IMG/VR virus record: IMGVR_UViG_3300043466_000467
Location: 1 to 26,727 of that record
Strand: one strand, 5' to 3'
DNA from: a virus
Length of the DNA stretch: 26,727 bases
Shown piece after piece: positions 1-5,657 of this stretch. The first letter of the stretch is position 1. Each line of letters starts with the position of its first letter. The translations under genes were made by a program, and so were the position numbers. The notes under the pieces were generated by a model, which saw only the letters and a list, made by a program, of their open reading frames with translations, was not told where the DNA came from and made no database searches.

Positions 1-316
1 GATAAATTTTAATTTATCTGCAGTTACGGGTTAGCATGCGTGCAAGAGCAAGCAAAGTTTTTTGACAGAGGAAAAAAAGTGCAGCGCAGCTCAGCACAGC
101 ACAAAGCCACCTGAGAAAGCAGGGGGGGTACCACCTGCAGCTGGAGGCGGGGGGGTGGCTGCAGTAGGGGGTCATCACATACTCTAGCACAAAACATTTT
201 TACCAAACCTAAAATTTTATATATTTGTTTTGATCTTATGTTCATAGGATTGTTTAGTGGTTAAGCAATAAAGACCCCAGGTAATATTATACTGGGGTTT
301 TTTCTTATATTATAGT
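1..316. other. Non-coding region with G/C-rich, G-run block
   Basis: No convincing gene lies here. The stretch opens with the perfect inverted repeat GATAAATTTTAATTTATC (1-18). Positions about 80-175 are strikingly G/C-rich against an A/T-rich genome and carry G-runs at 122-128 (7 G), 149-155 (7 G) and 167-171 (5 G). CTGCAG occurs three times. From about 180 the composition returns to normal, with TATATTTG at 220-227 and a terminator at 275-303. A minus-strand open frame spans 24-245, but it has no recognisable domain and an unnatural composition. An upstream gene could end in plus frame 2 with the TAG at 32-34, but the visible part is too short to support it. Confidence 0.6.
275..303 (+). 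terminator. Intrinsic terminator
   Basis: CCCCAG (275-280) pairs with CTGGGG (292-297) across an 11-nt A/T loop and is followed by six T (298-303). It isolates the G/C-rich block and the TATATTTG box from the 59-aa gene at 317. Confidence 0.8.
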
Positions 317-496
317 ATGAGAGTTTATATTATTAAGTCTGGTAAGGAATATGAACTTAGCATTCCTGCACCGGATCCTGATACTGATCAGGTTATGTAT
401 ATGTTGGAAAAGATGACTAAGGTGCTAAAGTTGCCCGAGGATGAAGTAAATAATTATATCTTAGCTTGGGCAGAAGAAATACAAAATAAAGTTTAA
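317..496 (+). CDS. Small phage protein, unknown function (59 aa)
   Basis: This 59-aa open frame starts at ATG 317, 13 nt after the T-run of the upstream terminator, and ends 9 nt before the HExxH gene, so it fits as first gene of the accessory cluster. The predicted protein is acidic in its second half (PEDEVNNYILAWAEEIQNKV) and has no signal peptide or membrane segment. Codon use matches the neighbours. A TTATATTATAG stretch at 305-315 just before the ATG may belong to its promoter. I do not recognise a family. The case for a real gene is its position between a terminator and the next gene, with no gap or frame problem. Confidence 0.6.
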   Translation: MRVYIIKSGKEYELSIPAPDPDTDQVMYMLEKMTKVLKLPEDEVNNYILAWAEEIQNKV

Positions 497-505
497 CTTA
501 GTATT

Positions 506-952
506 ATGAAAAAGATAGACATGGGGAAGTATATAGTCCTTATAGGAAAGGATGCCACCGAGATCTTTGATTACTATGATGTAGAAGAGATGCATGGTCT
601 TAACCGTGCAGATGCTCAAGCAGAAGAAGTAGATAAGACTTCTGGCAATGGAGTTTATATTTATGGGTGGACTAACTATGATCCTGCAGATAAAAAGTTA
701 ACTGCCAAAGCTCCTTATAAACCATTCTTGTTTTTAAACATGGGTACCTTTAAAAAGTATAATGTTACAGAGAAAGCTACAGCTATTATGCATGAGACAA
801 TGCACATGAGTATCTTACTTAATAACTGGAAGATCACTGATAAGGAAGAAGAAGTAATTACTTTTGCTGAAGATGAAGCAAACAAAATCATAGAAAAACT
901 AAAGACTACTAAAGTAGAATCCCCAAAGAAAAGTTTCTTCACTAGAAAATAA
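506..952 (+). CDS. Putative HExxH (zincin-like) metallopeptidase-like protein
   Basis: The protein has 148 residues. Its clearest feature is MHETMH at residues 95-100, an HExxH zinc-binding signature inside a predicted helix (H96, E97, H100). Downstream, EEEVITFAEDEAN (about 114-126) supplies acidic residues that could be the third zinc ligand, as in HExxH...E zincins. The first 90 residues are mixed alpha/beta with no motif I know, and the C-terminus is basic (PKKSFFTRK). No signal peptide is visible, so it should act in the cytoplasm. It sits 1 nt before the AlkB-like gene. Whether it cleaves proteins is inferred from the motif alone; HExxH can occur by chance in a short protein, so function remains tentative. 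Confidence 0.6.
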   Translation: MKKIDMGKYIVLIGKDATEIFDYYDVEEMHGLNRADAQAEEVDKTSGNGVYIYGWTNYDPADKKLTAKAPYKPFLFLNMGTFKKYNVTEKATAIMHETMHMSILLNNWKITDKEEEVITFAEDEANKIIEKLKTTKVESPKKSFFTRK

Positions 953-953
953 T

Positions 954-1445
954 ATGACACCTATACTTAATGTTATATCTATAGAAGAAGAACTAGCTTT
1001 ATTAGAGTCTCTGGCAAAAGCTGAAAAAGATAGTAAGGTATCTAATGATAGAACTCTTGTAAGATATGGTAACTCTATATATAGTAATGAGAAGCTAGAG
1101 CCTATTCCAGACTATCTACTAGATCTGTGTTATAAGTTGATAGATCAAAAGATACTAGATGCCTTACCGGAAGATATAACTGTTAATACTTATTACCCAG
1201 GAAATAAAATGGTTCCACATATAGATAAAATAGATGCCGGACCTGTGATAACTGTACTAAGTTTGTTATCAGATGCAAAACTGATTCTAACCTATGGTGC
1301 CAAAAGAGAAAACATATTGTTACCTTCAAGATCTATTATACAACTTAAAGGTATCTACAGAACACACTGGAAACACAGTATAGAAAAACTAAAAGACAAA
1401 AGAATATCTATAGTATTTAGACAACTAGGAAAAACCAATAAATAA
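954..1445 (+). CDS. AlkB-like 2-oxoglutarate/Fe(II)-dependent dioxygenase
   Basis: The 163-residue protein matches the AlkB superfamily core. The segment NTYYPGNKMVPHID (78-91) carries the iron-binding HxD pair H89/D91 after the NxYxxG strand typical of AlkB. THWKHSIE supplies the distal iron ligand H141, and RISIVFR provides R150 and R156, equivalent to the 2-oxoglutarate-binding RxSxxxR strand. The family oxidatively demethylates alkylated bases (1-methyladenine, 3-methylcytosine) in DNA or RNA, and some members act on tRNA. The protein is close to a minimal catalytic domain and lacks an obvious extra nucleic-acid-binding domain. It follows the HExxH gene by 1 nt and precedes the 210-aa gene by 3 nt. 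The substrate, whether phage DNA, host RNA or protein, cannot be read from sequence. Confidence 0.85.
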   Translation: MTPILNVISIEEELALLESLAKAEKDSKVSNDRTLVRYGNSIYSNEKLEPIPDYLLDLCYKLIDQKILDALPEDITVNTYYPGNKMVPHIDKIDAGPVITVLSLLSDAKLILTYGAKRENILLPSRSIIQLKGIYRTHWKHSIEKLKDKRISIVFRQLGKTNK

Positions 1446-1448
1446 AGT

Positions 1449-2081
1449 ATGGCATATATAGAGTCTAATTTTTTTCCTATCAAACTCTTTCTTCGGAATG
1501 AGTATATGTATCAGCATACTAAAGGTCTTGGAGAGTTTACTGAATGTGTAGTACTTTCAGTAAGATGTATGCCGGGGCAAGCTGCTCTGTTCCAAGTACT
1601 CTTACCTAATGGAGTTGTTAGAGACAAGCTACCTAGCCACGCTCTTCTATCGGAGCCTAAGCTGCCAGACCAAGATCTACCTTTTCATTTCTTACAGTTA
1701 TGGAATTGCTTCTCTTATAATTTTACTATTATACAGTTGACTTATTTACAAGATGCTCCTGTAGAAGTTTATATGAAAGATAGAAAATGGCACCCGGGGA
1801 AATACTTTGCTACAATTAACTGGGGGTCTAATGATCCTAACTTAGACTTAACTCTCTCTGAAACACCAGATGAACATAAGTGTCATCATATAATATTTCT
1901 TTCCAATGGACAGATAGCACTACAGCCTAACAACCGTATTAAATGGTCAGAGCCAAGTTTTGTTACTAAACCATTCCCAGAAAAACCAGATTATTTAGTA
2001 TGCAAAGAGTTTTATAATTGTGAGGATAAAGAAAAATGGCACACAGAAGATTCCGATAGAATGTTCTATGATAATGAGTAA
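1449..2081 (+). CDS. Phage protein of unknown function (210 aa)
   Basis: A 210-aa protein with many aromatic residues, beta-rich by inspection, with four cysteines (C33, C40, C86 and one near the C-terminus) and two histidine-rich spots (PDEHKCHH, EKWHTEDSD). There is no signal peptide or membrane helix. The N-terminus (MAYIESNFFPIKLFLRNEYM) resembles nothing I can name. It is the last gene of the first accessory unit: it follows the AlkB-like gene by 3 nt and is followed by a strong terminator at 2130-2155. A link with the AlkB-like enzyme is suggested only by the tight spacing. Codon use is like its neighbours and length is intact. Confidence 0.75.
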   Translation: MAYIESNFFPIKLFLRNEYMYQHTKGLGEFTECVVLSVRCMPGQAALFQVLLPNGVVRDKLPSHALLSEPKLPDQDLPFHFLQLWNCFSYNFTIIQLTYLQDAPVEVYMKDRKWHPGKYFATINWGSNDPNLDLTLSETPDEHKCHHIIFLSNGQIALQPNNRIKWSEPSFVTKPFPEKPDYLVCKEFYNCEDKEKWHTEDSDRMFYDNE

Positions 2082-2129
2082 TTAGTAACTTTAACTAAGT
2101 TTAGTATCTTACTTGTTAGGTAAAAAAGG

Positions 2130-2155
2130 CTCCTTGTTTTTGCAAGGAGTTTTTT
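2130..2155 (+). terminator. Intrinsic terminator
   Basis: CTCCTTG (2130-2136) pairs with CAAGGAG (2143-2149) with a T-rich 6-nt loop and a following run of T (2150-2155). It closes the unit ending with the 210-aa gene. The hairpin overlaps the promoter-like elements for the next gene. Confidence 0.85.
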
Positions 2156-2165
2156 ATTATATTTG
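2134..2165 (+). promoter_or_regulatory. Bacteroidota-type promoter candidate
   Basis: TTG at 2134-2136 and TATATTTG at 2158-2165 are separated by 21 bp, close to the Bacteroidota consensus (TTG or TTTG, 19-21 bp, TAnnTTTG). A transcript would begin near 2172, giving a leader of about 9 nt before ATG 2181. The -33 box lies inside the upstream terminator stem. Confidence 0.5.
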
Positions 2166-2180
2166 TTCCAAAACCAACTT

Positions 2181-2363
2181 ATGTCAAATAAAAAGTTACT
2201 TCTACAGGTCATTGTAGATGATGAGGACAACATAGGTATTGCCTATGGAGAAGATGCTGATAAAAATCATTTAGTACTTATCGGAGTCCTAGAGCAGATT
2301 AAGCATGAGCTTATTAGTTCTAATAATGTTATGGTAACTGGTAAACAAAAGTATGATGCCTAA
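2181..2363 (+). CDS. Small phage protein, unknown function (60 aa)
   Basis: I place the start at ATG 2181 rather than the in-frame TTG at 2163, because that TTG lies inside the TATATTTG promoter box. The 60-aa product alternates hydrophobic and polar residues (KKLLLQVIVDDEDNIGIAYG), suggesting a beta hairpin, then a helix (EQIKHELISSN). It has no membrane segment and no family I can name. Its stop overlaps the next gene's start by 11 nt, so the two are probably translated together. It begins the second small accessory unit. Confidence 0.65.
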   Translation: MSNKKLLLQVIVDDEDNIGIAYGEDADKNHLVLIGVLEQIKHELISSNNVMVTGKQKYDA

Positions 2364-2619
2364 GAAGTATACAAAAAAGCCACTTGTTGTTGAGGCTGTT
2401 ATATGGAATGGAAGTAATAGGTCAGAGATATTTGATTTCTGTAGTTTGTCTTATTTTAATTATGAGTTTGGATCTAGTGATCCAAAGCTTATGATACAAA
2501 CTTTAGAAGGACCTATGAGTGCTTCTGTAGGTGACTATATTATTAAAGGTATCAAGAATGAGTTCTACGCATGTAAACCTGATGTGTTTAAACTCACATA
2601 TGATTCAATAGAAGAGTAA
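2353..2619 (+). CDS. PGDYG-like small phage protein
   Basis: The 88-aa protein follows a pattern common in phage genomes: an N-terminal KKYTKKPLVVEAVIWNG (a K-kP-v-vEA-qW-G strand), a middle variable section, then VGDYIIKGIKNEFYACKPD, matching the PGDWIIkGvkGEFYpCkPdiF ending of PGDYG-type proteins. It is a compact beta-rich domain without membrane or signal segments. The biochemical role of this family is not established as far as I know. The start overlaps the previous gene's end by 11 nt; two consecutive ATGs (2353, 2356) are both possible. Confidence 0.7.
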   Translation: MMPKKYTKKPLVVEAVIWNGSNRSEIFDFCSLSYFNYEFGSSDPKLMIQTLEGPMSASVGDYIIKGIKNEFYACKPDVFKLTYDSIEE

Positions 2620-2635
2620 ACTAAATAAATGTAAA

Positions 2636-2899
2636 ATGGAAGTTAAAGAAATAAGAGTGCCAAGTTTTGGTGAGCAGCTTATTGGTATAAACATAGATGA
2701 TGAAAATACTGATGAGGTAACCAAAGTAAAAAAGTTATTTGCTGAGATAGCAGAGATCATGAAGAAAAACTACACAAGTGATAACAAGCACCCACTAAAA
2801 AGTCTTTTATTTGATCATGCTGTGGGAGAAATAGTAAATGCACAAATGACAGTAGTAAAAGTATTAACCCTTAAACATTACACAGAAGATGAAGCTTAG
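2636..2899 (+). CDS. Possible Acb2/Tad1-hairpin-like nucleotide sponge (anti-CBASS)
   Basis: An 87-aa, mostly helical protein. A short lead with FGEQLIGINID (11-21) precedes a helix VTKVKKLFAEIAEIMKKN (28-45), a polar break, and a second helix that ends in EIVNAQMTVVKVLTLKH (65-81). This two-helix pattern, with a closing AqM-aVKalt segment, resembles the Acb2/Tad1 hairpin family as I remember it. Acb2 members form oligomers that bind cyclic di- and trinucleotides and blunt CBASS immunity. The resemblance is by eye only and ligand-binding residues were not checked. It lies between PGDYG-like and GroES-like genes in an accessory cluster, a usual site for anti-defence genes. The next gene overlaps its end by 11 nt. 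Confidence 0.45.
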   Translation: MEVKEIRVPSFGEQLIGINIDDENTDEVTKVKKLFAEIAEIMKKNYTSDNKHPLKSLLFDHAVGEIVNAQMTVVKVLTLKHYTEDEA

Positions 2900-3164
2900 A
2901 GGAAAAAGAGTGTTGATCTCAACACCAGAATTAAAAAAATCACCAATTGAATTATCAGCATCAGATGAAGATATGATAATGAGAGATGCAATGAAACAGT
3001 GGCAAAAGCTAGAAGTATTTGCAGTAGGAGATGAAGTAACTAATCTTAATGCCGGAGACTCAGTATATATCCAGACATATGCACTAGAGTCCGGAGAAAG
3101 AATTGAGATTGAAGGAAATATAAAATTCTTAGTACCAGATACAGCAGTAGCAATTATCTGGTAA
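2889..3164 (+). CDS. GroES-like (Cpn10 fold) small protein
   Basis: A 91-aa beta-rich protein laid out like a co-chaperonin: an N-terminal GKRVLIS strand, a polar flexible stretch (about residues 13-32) where the GroEL-contacting mobile loop would lie, then KLEVFAVGDEVTNLNAGDSV (41-60), which matches the kVlavGd-V--lk-GDkV pattern of GroES, and a final TAVAIIW strand. Phage co-chaperonins such as T4 gp31 replace or supplement host GroES for capsid folding, which would fit a phage with a large capsid gene. Identity is by pattern only; another small beta-barrel is possible. It overlaps the preceding gene by 11 nt and ends the accessory cluster. Confidence 0.5.
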   Translation: MKLRGKRVLISTPELKKSPIELSASDEDMIMRDAMKQWQKLEVFAVGDEVTNLNAGDSVYIQTYALESGERIEIEGNIKFLVPDTAVAIIW

Positions 3165-3170
3165 GATTAT

Positions 3171-3178
3171 TATATTTG
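3171..3178 (+). promoter_or_regulatory. TATATTTG box (-7-like)
   Basis: TATATTTG matches the Bacteroidota -7 element and lies 6 nt after the GroES-like stop, but no TTG is visible 19-21 bp upstream. The only thing between it and the terminator at 3212 is about 30 nt of non-coding DNA. Confidence 0.3.
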
Positions 3179-3211
3179 AAGTATTCTAATAGTCACGTAT
3201 AGGTAAGAGAG

Positions 3212-3246
3212 TCCTCAGATATTTATCTGGGGATTTTGTTTTTTAA
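3212..3246 (+). terminator. Intrinsic terminator before tail module
   Basis: TCCTCAGAT (3212-3220) pairs with ATCTGGGGA (3225-3233), including one G-T pair, around a 4-nt loop, followed by TTTTGTTTTTT. It separates the accessory cluster from the tail fibre block. Confidence 0.8.
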
Positions 3247-3254
3247 AAAGTTTT

Positions 3255-3268
3255 GAGTATATTATATC
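3255..3268 (+). promoter_or_regulatory. Candidate phage promoter, tail block
   Basis: GAGTATATTATATC lies just after a terminator and its GTATATTA core starts 33 nt before ATG 3290. The same core sits 30-33 nt before the first gene of the lysis (12156), packaging (15618) and scaffold/capsid (23310) blocks. No good host -33 box is visible. Confidence 0.45.
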
Positions 3269-3289
3269 TATACATTATATTTTAGAGAA

Positions 3290-3451
3290 ATGGACGTTTT
3301 AAATTTTATTTATTGGATACGCGCTGGTAGAAAGGTAACTACTGTTGATGCAAATAGAACACTTATCCCTTTAGGATTAAAGGATGGCAGAAGAGATGAT
3401 GAGTATCTTGCTGGTGCAATAAGTGTAGCTGATTTTGTAAGTCAGTATGGA
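3290..3451 (+). repeat. Anchor-domain repeat, copy 1
   Basis: This encodes the 54-residue N-terminal domain that recurs at 4342-4503. At the protein level 41 of 54 positions are identical, including all of GLKDGRRDD and AGAISVADF. After this point the two proteins do not resemble each other. Confidence 0.85.
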
Positions 3452-4324
3452 CAAGGACCTGTGGGTCCTGCTGGTCCACAAGGTGTTCAAGGACCAATTG
3501 GTGCACAAGGTATACCAGGTCCAGTAGGTCCAGCAGGATTAAACTGGCAAAGTGCATGGTCAGCTTCAGGTACTTATGTAATAGATGATGCTGTAGGATA
3601 TAACGGAGCCTCTTGGTTTTGTATAAATCCAGTAGGACCATCTGTAACTACTCCAGATCTAGACCCGACTAATTGGGCACTATTAGCAGCAGAAGGTGCT
3701 CAAGGACCACAAGGTATTCCTGGTGTACAAGGTCCTACAGGTGCTCAAGGTCCTGCTGGATCAATAGCTCCATATACAAACGGTACTGTATTTGCTGTAA
3801 GCGGTACAGGAACTGTAATGACAGCAGATATTAATGCTATTGTAGCAACTACAAATAACTGGAATGTTAGATTACCTCAGAATGTACCAGCAGGAAAAGA
3901 AGTGTTTGTGTATGGTTCATCACAAATAGGTACAGGCTATACAAACGTACAAGCCTTTAACTTAGGACCTTCAATCATTACTAATAAGTCTAATCAATCT
4001 ACAGGACAGTTTCCAGTATATTTAACTGACATTGTAAGATTTACTTCAGCTGGTAATGATTTTTGGATTGCTGAAAACATTACATCTTCTCCTCTAAGAT
4101 TTAATAATCAGATTGTAAGTGGTGTTGGTAATATTATTAATGAAATAACTACTAATCCCACTACAAGTGCTTTGAGTTTAGCATCTCTAAACTCTACTTA
4201 CAGCAACTCTCAATATGCATTTGGATTTAAAGTAGTTTGCCCTAGTATCACAGGTGGTGGATTGATGTATATTAAAACAGGCACAGCTACTTGGGTAAGT
4301 GTTCCTGTAACAGCAGTTGTATAA
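3290..4324 (+). CDS. Tail fibre/adhesin: anchor domain, two collagen-like segments, CBM-like insert
   Basis: A 344-aa fibre protein. Residues 1-54 form an N-terminal anchor (MDVLNFIYWIRAG, then GLKDGRRDD, then AGAISVADF) shared with the next fibre gene. Residues about 56-83 and 136-157 are Gly-X-Y collagen-like repeats, which normally trimerise into thin rods. Between them, 85-132 (WQSAWSASGTYVIDDAVGY, then GASWF and a final W129) resembles type 5/12 carbohydrate-binding modules. The C-terminal half (160-344) is a beta-rich domain of unknown fold, probably the distal tip. It is the first gene of the tail block, behind a terminator and promoter-like motif. Role in surface adsorption is inferred from domain layout and neighbours. 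Confidence 0.85.
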   Translation: MDVLNFIYWIRAGRKVTTVDANRTLIPLGLKDGRRDDEYLAGAISVADFVSQYGQGPVGPAGPQGVQGPIGAQGIPGPVGPAGLNWQSAWSASGTYVIDDAVGYNGASWFCINPVGPSVTTPDLDPTNWALLAAEGAQGPQGIPGVQGPTGAQGPAGSIAPYTNGTVFAVSGTGTVMTADINAIVATTNNWNVRLPQNVPAGKEVFVYGSSQIGTGYTNVQAFNLGPSIITNKSNQSTGQFPVYLTDIVRFTSAGNDFWIAENITSSPLRFNNQIVSGVGNIINEITTNPTTSALSLASLNSTYSNSQYAFGFKVVCPSITGGGLMYIKTGTATWVSVPVTAVV

Positions 4325-4341
4325 TTTTAAATAAGGCAATC

Positions 4342-4503
4342 ATGGATATCTTAAATTTTATCTCTTGGATCCGTGGGGGTAGACAAGTTACTACTGTAGA
4401 CCCTGCCAAAACACTTTTACCTGTAGGTTTAAAAGATGGAAGACGTGATGATGGTTATCTTGCAGGGGCTATCTCTGTAGCAGACTTTGCCAGTTTAGTT
4501 GGA
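4342..4503 (+). repeat. Anchor-domain repeat, copy 2
   Basis: Second copy of the 54-residue N-terminal domain of the gene at 3290, about three quarters identical at protein level with many synonymous differences, so the duplication is not recent. Confidence 0.85.
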
Positions 4504-4971
4504 GAGCCTTCTGTAACTTTTGTAAACGGTGTTTTTGATCCTCAAGTACAAGCAACAATGACTGCTATAGGAGGAACTATTACTGATTCTCTTGGTGATG
4601 TATATGATAGATATAGAATTCAAGGAGTTGCTAAAATAAATGGAGCTGCAAGTTATGCATATCTTATTGGTGTAGTAGTTGGTTCAACTCCTCTATTAAG
4701 AGTAAGAGAAGATAGTACTATACTAGCAACAGATACTAATGTTTATGACACAGTAGCTTCAGCTATGAACTTTAATGTTCTTGTAAAAGATGGAACAGGT
4801 GCTTTAATTTCAACTATTTCAGCATTTATTGCAGATGACAATACAATATCATCTCCTGATGAACATTGGTTTACATTAGTAATGACAGCAGGAGCACCTT
4901 TTAGTGCAGATGTCAGTATTGATTTTACAATTGCAGTACCACAAGGACCAGTAATAGAATTTTTTAATTAA
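4342..4971 (+). CDS. Tail fibre/adhesin sharing the anchor domain
   Basis: I set the start at ATG 4342, which begins the conserved MDILNFISWIRGG anchor; an in-frame ATG at 4291 lies inside the previous gene and would add 17 unrelated residues. The 209-aa protein has the 54-residue anchor followed by an unrelated beta-rich C-terminal domain (about 55-209), with a VMTAGAPFSADVSIDFTIAV strand region near the end. No collagen repeats are present. Shared anchor with different tips suggests that both proteins attach to the same or equivalent virion sites and bind different targets. The receptor is not evident. Confidence 0.85.
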   Translation: MDILNFISWIRGGRQVTTVDPAKTLLPVGLKDGRRDDGYLAGAISVADFASLVGEPSVTFVNGVFDPQVQATMTAIGGTITDSLGDVYDRYRIQGVAKINGAASYAYLIGVVVGSTPLLRVREDSTILATDTNVYDTVASAMNFNVLVKDGTGALISTISAFIADDNTISSPDEHWFTLVMTAGAPFSADVSIDFTIAVPQGPVIEFFN

Positions 4972-4980
4972 TTAACGGCT

Positions 4981-5097
4981 ATGAAAAAGACTAATTTAAA
5001 TGAATACTTGCTTGCTAAATATGGTAATAAAGTAAAAAACATTGCTAAAAAGTTTACTGAACAAAAAGCAAAGTATGTTCAACAAGGTAAAAAATAA
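4981..5097 (+). CDS. Very small lysine-rich protein (38 aa)
   Basis: ATG 4981 opens a 38-codon frame that fills the space between two fibre genes, 9 nt after one and 6 nt before the next. The product has 11 lysines among 38 residues and a probable single amphipathic helix (KVKNIAKKFTEQKAKYVQQ). No family is recognised. The snug fit between neighbours supports translation, but a fortuitous frame cannot be excluded. A nucleic-acid-binding or virion-associated peptide is conceivable from charge only. Confidence 0.5.
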   Translation: MKKTNLNEYLLAKYGNKVKNIAKKFTEQKAKYVQQGKK

Positions 5098-5103
5098 ATA
5101 ATC

Positions 5104-5655
5104 ATGGATATATTAAATTGGCTGTACATTAAAAAACAAGAGCTTATAAGAAAAAAAGCAAATGATGCTAAGACAGATCTTATAGCTCTGGGTGCTAATG
5201 TAGGATTTAACAGAAGAGATGATCAGTATCAGACTTATGCTATGCCTTTAAATGACGGAGTTCAAGCAGGTATAGAAGCTAATACTGCGCATTATGAGTT
5301 AGATATTACAGCTACTAGTGTTGTAACAGTATCTACACCAAGAGGTATTATTGATATTCTTGGTATGGGATCATCTGCTCCTTTAACTCCTGATCCAGCA
5401 TTTGCTACAACAGTATCTTTTTTAATTGATAATCCAGATTTAGATCTTACTTTAGCTAACAGAGATAATATATATGTACAGTACTCAGTATATTACAAAA
5501 ACACCATAACTGATAATGTTATACCGTATTTAATATCTACAGGAGTTGCAAATGGATTAGAGTTTAATCTTTATAATGCTAATCCTACATTAGCCGGAGT
5601 TAATAACTGGGATGGCGCACTATATATTTATTATGAACTTTATACAATTAATTAA
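5104..5655 (+). CDS. Tail fibre/adhesin with diverged anchor domain
   Basis: The 183-aa protein starts MDILNWLYIKKQELI and keeps the general anchor pattern, with a dLIALG segment and FNRRDDQYQTYAMPLNDGV (about 40-58) at the place of GLKDGRRDD...AISVADF in the two preceding fibre genes. The rest is beta-rich (DITATSVVTVSTPRGIIDIL, later NIYVQYSVYYKN and GALYIYYELYTIN) and looks like a single jelly-roll-like tip domain, though the fold is unassigned. It probably occupies a virion position related to that of the first two fibres. Overall homology of the anchor is weak and rests on pattern. Confidence 0.75.
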   Translation: MDILNWLYIKKQELIRKKANDAKTDLIALGANVGFNRRDDQYQTYAMPLNDGVQAGIEANTAHYELDITATSVVTVSTPRGIIDILGMGSSAPLTPDPAFATTVSFLIDNPDLDLTLANRDNIYVQYSVYYKNTITDNVIPYLISTGVANGLEFNLYNANPTLAGVNNWDGALYIYYELYTIN

Positions 5656-5657
5656 TT

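Noticed and set aside
62-67. Perfect sigma70 -35 box TTGACA
   Set aside because: There is no -10 element at 16-18 bp downstream, and Bacteroidota do not use this box type.
24-245. Minus-strand open frame of 73 codons across the G/C-rich block
   Set aside because: The product is Pro/Leu/Cys-rich with no domain, all other genes are on the plus strand, and it is explained by the unusual base composition.
248-303. tRNA-like segment (GGATTGTTTAGTGGTTAAGCA)
   Set aside because: It resembles a D-arm but no anticodon arm, T-arm or closing acceptor follows; the next hairpin is a terminator.
1-316. DGR template repeat for the FISUMP adhesin
   Set aside because: I compared the block by eye with 6252-6440 and saw no similarity.
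2163-2180. TTG start for the gene ending at 2363
   Set aside because: The TTG is part of a TATATTTG promoter-like box; ATG 2181 is preferred.
4291-4341. Upstream ATG of the second anchor-type fibre gene
   Set aside because: It lies within the previous gene and adds residues without similarity to the anchor; ATG 4342 starts the conserved domain.
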